64,000 nucleotides of DNA from Bifiguratus adelaidae. Taxonomy: Eukaryota > Mucoromycota > Endogonomycetes > Endogonales. Of the stretch, positions 55,169 through 64,000 are shown one piece after another. The stretch is taken from positions 1-64,000 of the forward strand of contig MVBO01000027.1 in the NCBI GenBank assembly GCA_002261195.1, given 5' to 3'. Both the position numbers and the translations under genes were made by a program. The notes beneath the pieces are model-generated. The model did no database searches, was not told the DNA's origin, and worked only from the letters and a program-made list of their open reading frames with translations. The stretch's first letter is position 1; the number at the start of each line of letters is the position of its first letter.

Positions 55169-58100
55169 TTACACATTTACAGCTACTTCCGGGTCTACCG
55201 TCGGTGGTGGCTTCCGCGGGGACATTGTGGAAGCATTCTTGGATACATTAGCCTTGAGGGCAAAGCGGAACGGGGTCCGACGACCAGCTGCTTTAGCCTT
55301 TGCCTGAATTTGATCACTTTCCGTAGAGGATCGTTTACGTGATGGGCTGTCGATTTCTATTTCGGTTAATGCTGCGTTTGTGGTCAGGTTAGGCTGAGTA
55401 TCCGACAGTTGAGCATTGGGCGCTTGCAATAGATCACCTTGACCTTTCTGGCGCAGCAAGAATTTAAGCGGTAGAGCGGATTTCGCTTTCGCTAGCCCTT
55501 CCTGGGGTAACTTGGACGAATCCAAGACAAGATCTGAAAGAGGCTGTCGCTGCTGCTTTATCTTGGATTTGCGCGGTCGATCCTGGTTGGCGGATGGAGA
55601 TTCAAAGGTGTCGCGTCTATCATCCCTCACGACAATGTCAACCTGATTATCTTGAGATGAATTCCCCATAGATTTCGGCATGATTGCGCTCTCAATTCCA
55701 TCATTACGGTCGTGTTCCGTGGATGGCTGAAGGGAGGTAACCTTGGACGCCAGTATGTCCCAATCCGGTTCCGCAAATTCTGAACCCATGTCAATGATTG
55801 GCAGTGCCTCAAAACGCAGTAAGGTGGCTTCGGGACTAGCCACATCCTGGCAAGGGCTCATCAGGTCGCGTGAGCCGTGAACCTGAGCGGACTTTGGTCG
55901 GAGGCGGTCCAGTAAACTGCGCCGTTTCTCTGTCTGTTTCGTGGTTGTAGCGCCTATAATCTCGCCAATCGCTTCATCTATAGTCTTGGATAACCGTTTT
56001 GATGCCACGTTAGTGGCATTCCTTTTTGCCGCTTTGTCCCGCTCTCTCTCCTTGCTCTCGCCATGGTGTCGATTTAGGTGGGAATTCAGTTGCAGAAATG
56101 CCATGCGATCTTGATGCCGTTGCAGTCTAACCGAGTCTGTAGTTTTCGGACGTTCCTGAAGCATGGCGTGTACATTGCACATGATGTTGGATTCTTGTGG
56201 TGCGGATGTGGAGAGTAAGGCTGGGTTTTCATCACCAAAGGCTAAACTAAACTGGCCGAGCGATGGAGGTACGAAGGATGAGAGCTCATCGACATTGCCA
56301 TTTTCAACCATGCGGTTGTCGTCTTTTGATTTTGATTCACTTGAAGCCGGATTATGGCTGTCCTGGCTCGTTTCGCTATTCGGATGTTGATTGCCATTGC
56401 TGGTATCTACATCATTGTCCCTACTTCTATTGTGATCGCTTCCACCGCCCTTTCTTTTGTTCTCGTCGTCCGAACCACCAGAAACGATTTTTTCGCCATA
56501 AGCTGTCTGGTTAGGCCGTTCGAAGTAGTCGCTCCGAAGTGCTTCCATAGCGCTGGGTCGACGGGTAGGATCATACAAGAGTAGGCGTTGCATGAGCTCG
56601 ATGCATGGGTGAGAAGCTGTTGGTACGACTTGGGCGAGGTCTTTTGGAGGTATTTGCTGTTGCAAAAATGAGTACTTCTATGCCGATGCTCTAAACAAGA
56701 CTTACCCTTGGGAACTGAAATCCCATCTTGCCAGCTAATTTGATTCCTTCTCTCCATTCACCTCCACCTAATGGGCGTTGTGCGCCATCGCTATTGGTGA
56801 CAGCAGCGTTCGCTTGATCAGCCCTCGCGGGTATATTGGTGGGCTCCTCGGACTTCTTTTTGCTAAAACCAGGGCTGGTTTTTACCTTCCCAGAAGCGAA
56901 GCCAGGGCTTTTCTTGCTCAAGCTGCTCGTCCTTGAATGCTGGTGTCGACGTTCCCTCGCCTCTAATGCTGTACCATCGTCTAAATCTCGCTCTCGATCA
57001 CGATGTCGATGACTAGAACCATGAGGCATGAAATACGCGGGTGAACCCAGGATTTCGCAGATTCGATATACCTGGTCAACTTCGCTTTGACCAGGGAACA
57101 ATGGCTTTAGATTGATGAGTTCGGCCAAGATAGTTCCCACAGCCCATATGTCGACTGCTGGACTATAGTTTGTGCTACGAAGCAACACTTCAGGTGCTCT
57201 ATACCAGCGAGTAGAGACATACTCGGTGTAGGGGGGTTTGGACGTTATTTCGCGAGCGAGTCCGAAGTCGGCTATTTTGAGTTGTAGGAACGTTGCGGAT
57301 GGTTGTGAAGATGACTGTATGTCCGGTGACATTTCGAAAGGTTTTGGTCCCCTTGAAGGAGTTCTCTGTCCTTCGTCGGCAGGTATAAAGCGAGAAGATA
57401 GAGTGATGTTCGTGTCTTGGAGGTCAGCACCAGGAGTTGCAGGCTTGTCCATCCCATCGAAGATAGCGCCGTCGCTGCCAATTTCAATTTCCACCTCCTC
57501 TCCACCACGCATAACACGCATCCTCATAGACGGCTTTCTAGAGGCGTTTGAGAGTGCTGGATTGGTCCGCGGCTGTTGAAGTGAGTTTGATGGATGGTGA
57601 TTTGCTTCTTGACACGGGCCCAGCACCCGCGAAGGGTGGTCATCCAGTATGCACTGCGTCTTTTCCAAACATTCGTGACCTTGGGCCTCGCTACCGGGGA
57701 ACAAACCAAGCGGACACAGACACACCTCTCCCTGCGGGTTTGGCGAATCATGCGATCGATTACTGCTGCAACATCCTTTGCGATGTTCCAAAAGGGTAGG
57801 GTCATACTTGATGTAGCGCAGTAACAAATTTTCTGGTTTCATGTCTCTGTGGAAGAGATTTTGCGCATGGATATGGGCGAGTCCATGCAGCATTTGTGCC
57901 CTATAACGTAGTGCTACGATCAGAATATCTCCTTAGCGGGAAATCAAGAATCACTTACGTGAGGCTTCGGACCGTCTCACTATCGACCGTTGTTTTCCCA
58001 CTAGCTCGAGATGCCTTCATGAACTGATATAGATCGCCTCCATCAATGTATTCCATGACGAAGAAGAATTCTTTGATAGGCGCTGGCGAGTAAAAGCACT

Positions 58101-58400
58101 CCAAAAGCGGCACAACGTTGGGATGATGGGGAAGATGATGCAACGCGCGGTACTCGCGTAAGGATAACGCCTCATTCAGTGAAGCATATCTTTTCTTCAT
58201 CTTCTTAATAGCAACCTACGTGGCATATAATCCATTAACGATCATGCAAAAGGTCGAGCGCGTCTATAACGCGTCTTCTATTGTAAGCCTACCACTTGTC
58301 CAGTTTCCCTGTGTCTGGCTTGGTGAACGGAGCCGAAGGAGCCATCGCCGACTTGCGCTATTAGTTCGTATTCTTCAAATGGCGAACATCGCTTCGCCAT
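55169..58400 (-). CDS. Ime2/MAK/ICK-type protein kinase with a long insert, 1015 aa
   Basis: CMGC kinase of the RCK group (yeast Ime2, S. pombe Mde3/Pit1, human MAK/ICK), which controls meiosis, development or cilia. Exons: 58400-58293, 58215-57959, 57900-56706, 56656-55169 (3048 nt). Seen: Gly loop VGDGSFGSV, catalytic Lys in [25 protein letters not shown], catalytic loop [12 protein letters not shown] (about 138), Mg loop [10 protein letters not shown] (about 335), TEY activation motif in [15 protein letters not shown], and [21 protein letters not shown]. About 175 extra residues separate HRD from DFG, where kinases normally have about 20. The C-terminal 500 residues are Ser/Lys-rich and probably disordered, as in the family. 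The Met at 58400 precedes the kinase domain directly. Confidence 0.85.
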
Positions 58401-59355
58401 GGAGGAGCCAGCTTCGAAAGAGCCGACAGTTGATGACTGTACAACAGACGGAGCTAACAAATACAATCAGCAGGAATGTAAGTGCGATGGTACTGTAAGC
58501 CTCTGTGCGAGAATGACTTGAGACACCAAGAGACTCAAGCGGCAACGTGGAGCTAGCAATAGCGTCGTTTTTTCTTGGAAACGTGTCAACTGAACAGCGT
58601 TTGAAGATAGTAAGTTGCGAAGTCACACAGGCCTGCGCCTTGTAGCTATCTGTACATACCTTGAAGACCAGCGGATTCAGAAGTCCAAGGTCTTTTGACC
58701 ACAAAGCTCTGTCTTTTTGATATCGTTGCCTCGAAACCCTCCTGATAAGGGCCAGGCTTCTCCAAGCTTAAACGTCGACAATTTCCAAAGGCAAAACCCC
58801 AAATTTGGCAATTGTGAGCCTTTCGTCGGCTGCAGAAGACATTGTTCTACAGAGTGCTTGTCCTTTGCCATTCCAGGGATGATGAACGTTATGATAATGA
58901 GGTCACTGACCATTCGAGGGTTGGAAGAAGCGCTAGAGCTACTTCAATGGGTCCCAGGAATTCTGGGGCGATTAAATAGGGTACGTTGATACGGAGCTAA
59001 GCTTTAAGCGTAGACGATAACCCACATAGGCTTCAACGTCCTATTGGTCTATCTTCACCCTAAATTTAGACATGTCTCATGGTACGTGTTGATCTACTAA
59101 CATTGCTCAAAGGCATTGTACGGTTCGATCCTACAATATCAGAAATCTTCGTTATCTTTAGCTATGCGACAAGGCTCGCTTGTCCCGGCGCAGTCTCTCT
59201 TTACCCGGATCTACATGTTGACGTCACACCTGTTTGGAGTAGTGCACGTGAGCACAATGAAAAATTGGCGAGAAAGGAATTTTCACCTCGACGCCCTTTG
59301 TGTCGTCTGAGGTCATTGCAACCACGGTCATTACCTTGGGCATTACCTTGCTGAT
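58401..59355. other. intergenic region between divergent kinase and Rua1-like genes
   Basis: 955 bp. Short ORFs (58717-58989, 59079-59354, 58375-58704 on -) show no family features. It must hold the promoters of the kinase (minus) and the first Rua1-like gene (plus). A TTCGATCC B-box-like string near 59122 is not part of a tRNA. Confidence 0.45.
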
Positions 59356-62300
59356 ATGTTTCGGCCGATTGCCTACTTACCACCTCTCACTCATGACGGA
59401 AGGGATCCTTCCAATGGCATGCATGACTTAATGGGAGCTACAGAGGTGGACACCAGCCTAACAATGCCTGCGATTGGTTCGACATTGGAGGACGCTACGG
59501 AAGTATCCCGACTCAGTGAAGAGCTTTCCATGGGCCCCTCTCGCGATCATTGGACTATATCGGCCATAAAGCCCGGGAATGATAGCATACATTCAACACA
59601 TGCCGGAATTGAATCCTCGGTAGAAAGAGGTGTACTCGTTGATACGACCAACACTCACAGGGACCGCATTGGCAAGGATGAAGCGAGGGCTTGCGCAGGT
59701 ATGTCGCCTCAATGGCGACAGCTCAAGACCGGGTTTCGCGACACGGCGACGATGGCACCTCTCTCAAGGCACGCTGATGGCCACTCGGGTCAAACGCCTT
59801 CCTTGTCTGCTTTTGTTCACTTGAGTAATCCAGTGCAAGAGGATAACGTGGACGGTGTTCCATTGCCAACTTCTCCTACAAGGAAGGAGCATAACTACAT
59901 AGCGGACATTGCTGTTACACCCTCGAAAGCGTATCGATATACCACGTCGGCGGCCGTTGATGAAGGAGATTTTTGGCCTTCGGTCATAGAAAAAGAGGTG
60001 GACACTGATCAGATGTCTGAATTGCAAGCACATTCTGTAGCCCGACGGGAGTCGTTGACAAGAAATCCCATCAGACAATGCCACCAGTGGTCCGGTAACA
60101 TTTTGGGTCCGTCCCGAAGCCGACTTTTGACGCCAAAATCTTATTATGCGAGTCCGTCGCGCCTGGGCCTCTACGATCGATGGCCTGCTCTCAAGTCTCA
60201 GGGCAAACCGCAGCGTACGCACAGCTGTCTTCAGCTTCATCCCCGCAAGGACAAGGAATTTGCGCCCAATATCAGACGACGCCACTCCGAACTGCTTTCG
60301 CAAACGTCCCCCCACGCGGGTGCGGCAGAAGAGCTGTCCAATGAATGTCCAAATTACGATATTCCCAGCGATCTTACTGTGGAGGAGGATAATGGTCCCT
60401 CCAAGAAGCCAGAAACTTCATACAAGGACGACCGCAAGATGTAAGTGATCCAGGAAAGCTTTTTGCACGTTTCCGCAATCAATTGCAACAGCATCGGCTC
60501 ATTATTCTCTCGTAAGGATACAATCTAGGCTTGAAAGGACAAACGTATCAGCAACACGACCATCAGATCATGTCGTAAGCGTAGAAAAATTGCCCGCGGA
60601 AGTGAGGGACCTTTACTGGCCTGAGCAAGGACGCGTTAATGGCTTCGCCCATGCAATTGCTGGTACTGAAACAGCAAACATTGCTTCAACAGAAGCGCAG
60701 TATTACAATCGAGTGCTTACTGTCACGCCGGGGGAAGGCTACATGATACGTCGCGTCAAAAATAATGAATCTGGAGATGACGCCGCTCAGACAAATGACA
60801 AGCCGGTCCTCCGTAACATGCCAACTTTGCGTGACAAAAGCTCATTCAGCGATCACCACTTCAAGAAAGGCAATGCATCCGCGGACACCGAATCAATGGA
60901 AGACGAGGACGGATCATTCGGTGACATTCCAGGCTTTGCGTATAGACGCCGGATCGCATCAACTTCGCGTCGATCGCCATATCTCGTATCTTTTACAAGA
61001 TCACAAGGCCGCGACAGTGGAAGACCTCAAATTCAACCTGGATGGAGTGAAGTGCGGCACGTCAAGCACAATCGTGGCGGCAAATTCAAAACATCACTTT
61101 CAGATATTTACGTCAACAAGGGAAAGGAGTCTGAATCTCTAGCTATTGAGTATTATGAGGACTCGCGATATCAGCGCAAAAGGCGGTTTTCACAATCTGC
61201 CAGTCTTCCTTCATCGGAATCAGACACGTTGGGATATGGCGTTAGGTCAAAGTCCACCAAGCGCAGCAAGAGCGGCAATGCTGTGGGCAAATCAAAGTCC
61301 CGTATTCCGGGAACTTATAGTGAAATTCGACTGCGCAATGTCAAGCATCGCAACGCACGTCGTCCGTCGCCAGAAAATGCATTCTACAGGCAACCATCGA
61401 CTGCAGGTGCATCAAACGGTGGCATCGGCCGCTGTAGCCGACAATATCCTTATCCTCGAGGTTCACAACCTGTGTCTTCTTTCGATATATCAGCAAGTCG
61501 TCAGCAACGTGATTCTCTTGCGAGCAATCGTAGCCGACCATCTCGGCAAAGTGTACGACAGCGAATTGATCGGCTCGTGGCAAGTGAACGTATTGGCTAT
61601 CAACGGGTCAAAGTAGAGCCAGAAGATCAACATGATACTAGCAAGACTGCGGAAGAAGCTGTCAAAATGGACACTCAGCGCGAAGCTGAACAAGGTACAT
61701 TGGGCAGGCGAGAGTATGACTACCAAAACGGGGCAGAGATAAAGCGCAGCTCACGTATTCGGGCGAAGTCAAGAGTCAAGGAAGCAGAGGCATTGCCCCA
61801 GAGACACTCGCCTATGTTGCCAGCGGAACAAGCGTCTACAAGACCTGTGACAAGCTCGTCAACTCGAAAAAGATATCCCAGATCGACGCAATCCAGAGAT
61901 CGCCTGATTGAATGCGAGAAGACCTTGCCCGAGTTATTACCTCGACTCTACATGCAAAGGACGATTCAAGAGCGTCCGACCAGAAAGGACGGCCGCAGTG
62001 CGAAAGAACCAATGTCGGAAGATGACCTGTACACGGCTCGTTGGCTCAAAGGTACGGGTATGGAAAAGTTAGCTTTATGCCCTTTGTGCCCAAGGGACGA
62101 ACCGGAGAAGTGGTACCGGACCAAAGTCAGTGCTTACTGGTACGTAGTGCAATGGCAGGATTCATATCGGTTGGACACTTATTCTGTCATTCAGGTATCA
62201 CATGAACTTTTACCATGGCGTATCTCCCGCTAATGGCAGGCCCTACGCTGCTCCGCTAGCGATCCGCCGTATCGACCGTGGGTCAAGTCAAAACACGGAA

Positions 62301-62561
62301 AGGCCACCGAGTGGCCCGAAAGGACTCACGAACCGAGAAAAGTTCTATCAAGGTCAATGTGGCAAGTGTAACAAATGGGTCGATCTCGAAGGCACCAAGG
62401 ATGTTGACGTTGTCGTTTTGGAGCTATATGTAAGTCACTTCCCGTTTATGCCAGCTCATAGCTGCAAATTACTGACATTACCTTAGTGGTGGAAGCATGC
62501 GCAGCACTGCCATGGCCGTGGAGATGCGTACAAGGCATCCAATAATCGTCTAGAGTCTTGA
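59356..62561 (+). CDS. Rua1-like regulator A (C-terminal Rua1/DUF4451 zinc domain), 1005 aa
   Basis: Putative nuclear regulator. Exons: 59356-60440, 60517-62139, 62195-62429, 62487-62561 (3018 nt). The last 190 residues match the C-terminal domain of Rua1, the activator of ustilagic-acid genes in Ustilago. They contain DLYTARWLKGTGMEKLALCPLC, SAYWYHMNFYHGVSPANGRP, CGKCNKWVDLEGTK and WWKHAQHCH, giving a Cys/His set that fits zinc binding. The N-terminal 800 residues are Arg/Ser/Pro-rich, low-complexity and without recognised domains. Several clusters could act as nuclear signals (RRKRRFSQ-like, SKSTKRSKSG). The first exon has an open frame from ATG 59356; the exact start is uncertain because the N-terminus is not conserved. 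A paralogue follows 72 bp downstream on the same strand. Confidence 0.75.
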
Positions 62562-62633
62562 TCCCGAAGAACCAGTCCGTGTATCCATTTACTTAAATTG
62601 TATAGCACACCTTTGTTCGTGGGGATCGAGTCC

Positions 62634-64000
62634 ATGAGCGATGAACAAGGACGTCACAGCAGAAGCACGTCGAGTATGCTCGCTGCTGTGGCGCTTTTTG
62701 CAAAGGAGTGCGGACGCGCTAAGCAGCCCATGAAGTTCCTTCGTCTGCAGTTTCCGCACTCTTTGCCTACATTTTCCAACGAAGTTCGTCAAGACCAGCT
62801 GATTCGCCGTGAACAGGCCGGTGATATTTATACCAGTGACGGAGCGACTCCGACGAATGATATAGGCCAATCCAAGTCACAATGGAAACTCGCTGCTAAC
62901 GGGAAGGGGAAGCGCGTTCGCTCCTCTCACGACTCACAAAGAGGCCCGCCGCTACCAAAGCGAGTCCGTTTGAACTCTAAAAAGCTTTCAACGGTCACAA
63001 TGCAGTGTCTGGACTATCAAGGACTGCGTATCACCGTAAATACGAATGGTGGTGATCAAGACTTGCAATTAAAAGAGCATATCCCAAGGAAAACCGCACA
63101 TAACAATGATACCATCAAGGCCGACTTCGTTGTGGATTACAATAGTGACAAGGTGCCGCCGTGGCCTATTCTCCACGAGGGAATCATGCGAGTTCGCTAC
63201 CGTTTGCTGCCCGAAGACTTTGCCATTCCACCTCCACCGGCTCCTTATCAACCAATTCACGTCCCCACCCATACGGATGAGCCCATTCAAAAGGTGCAAC
63301 GCCACAAGGAGGAAGTGAAAACAGAAATGAGGAAGGACGTGAAAATACCGATCGCAAAGAAGAAAGTCTCGCATAAGGCGGCGGCACACACAAAAGTGCC
63401 TGAAACAAAAGCTTCGCAATCCTCCAGAAAGTGGGGTCAGGCACATTCCAAAGAAAGGGCTTCACGTAGTAGGCGTTACGCTAAGCGACAAATGCAATCT
63501 ACAGGGTCCTCCACCACTAGACACCACTCTGCCGGATCGTCAATGACTAGACTCCATTCAAGAATCGGAAAGAACGAAATAGGAAGGAAGCTTGCGAAGA
63601 AGCTCCCTGTCCTCCCTGTACTAGAGCACGTCATAGCGAGTGAGACAACGCTTGAAGCGTTGTGCCCACGTTTCTTTACCGAACATGAGTTGTTTTTGCA
63701 CAATGAAGAGGATAGCAGCAAAGACGGAGGCACCTTCAATTCCAATGTCCCCGAGTCGGATCTGTATACACCACGATGGCAAAGGGGTACTGGATCGGAT
63801 AAACAAGGCGTCTGCCCATTGTGCAAGCACAAGACGTGGCACAAGACCAAGATAAGCGCATACTGGTAAGTCCGGTCGGAGACTCTAATGCAATGGACTG
63901 GAGTTGACCGCATCATAGGTATCATTTACACTTTTATCACGGGGTTTCGGCTGGCAACGGGAGGCCCATGGCGGCGCCAAAGAAAATGCGACGGGTTAGT
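62634..64000 (+). CDS. Rua1-like regulator B, 3' end off window
   Basis: Tandem paralogue of the preceding gene. Exon 1 62634-63865, exon 2 from 63919 to beyond the window end. The C-terminal part repeats the Rua1 signature: DLYTPRWQRGTGSDKQGVCPLC, KISAYWYHLHFYHGVSAGNGRP. The intron sits at the same codon (after SAYW) as in gene A, which shows common descent. The remaining zinc ligands and the WWKH segment are outside the window. The N-terminus is much shorter (about 375 residues before the motif) and differs from gene A. It contains a strongly basic stretch (SRRYAKRQMQ) and a repeated STTRHHSAGSSMTRLHS. The first Met in frame is 62634; the frame is open 12 codons upstream from a TTG. Confidence 0.7.

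Noticed and set aside
59115-59140. tRNA B-box-like GGTTCGATCC
   Set aside because: Flanking bases do not form T-arm or acceptor stems, and no A box lies at the right distance.

Overview
The window is nuclear DNA from a fungus. The evidence is the fungus-specific translation factor EF-3, a Bck1-type MAPKKK, TRAPP-II Trs130, a pericentrin-like (PACT) spindle-pole protein, an Ime2-type kinase, an Stf2-like stress protein, and many short introns (about 45-65 nt) with GTAAGT-like donors, CTAAC/CTGAC-like branch sites and CAG/TAG acceptors. Genes are densely packed and often intron-rich: the ZGRF1-like helicase has 18 introns and the phospholipase D has 13. A GT64 (exostosin-type) glycosyltransferase, an F-box protein of simple architecture and a full-length ZGRF1-like helicase fit an early-diverging (Mucoromycota-like) fungus better than a yeast. 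I cannot fix the phylum from sequence alone.

Layout. 0-6 kb: 3'-truncated alpha/beta hydrolase (-) with an apparent frameshift, a degraded ORF, then phospholipase D (+). 6-12 kb: about 1.6 kb with no clear gene, a predicted GPI-anchored wall protein (+), an F-box protein (+), and a two-module GT8-like/GT64 glycosyltransferase (-). 12-18 kb: intronless EF-3 (-) with a CCAAT-rich promoter, and a C2H2 zinc-finger protein (-). 18-26 kb: ZGRF1-like DNA helicase (+) with a 5-bp tandem duplication that breaks the frame, an unassigned gap, and a GPAT-type acyltransferase (+). 26-34 kb: RNA polymerase III subunit RPC25 (-), divergent from a Rib2-like deaminase (+) with only 9 bp between start codons; CHR-family (chromate) transporter (-); SEC31 (-). 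35-46 kb: Bck1-type MAPKKK (-) divergent from a PACT-domain coiled-coil protein (+); mitochondrial uS11 (-) divergent from ethanolamine-phosphate cytidylyltransferase (+) with 34 bp between start codons. 46-54 kb: ORC1 (+), a PAC3-like proteasome chaperone (-), a small unknown protein (+), TRS130/TRAPPC10 (+). 54-64 kb: Stf2-like protein (-), Ime2/MAK-type kinase (-), and two tandem genes with a Rua1-type C-terminal zinc domain, the second cut by the window end.

Most genes are conserved housekeeping functions: ER/Golgi traffic (Sec31, Trs130), phospholipid metabolism (PLD, GPAT, PCYT2), wall integrity signalling (Bck1, GPI protein), replication and repair (Orc1, ZGRF1), translation and transcription (EF-3, uS11m, RPC25). 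They do not form a functional cluster. I found no prokaryote-type defence or CRISPR system. The most unusual things are gene-structure features: a 9-nt exon carrying a catalytic His of PLD, a 22-nt exon carrying the helicase P-loop, a GC-AG intron, two apparent frameshifts, two extremely short divergent promoters, loss of the DxD motif in the GT8-like module, and the Rua1-like tandem pair. Exon models were built by hand from splice signals, reading frame and family motifs. For every spliced gene whose full reading frame could be traced, the exon lengths sum to a whole number of codons.
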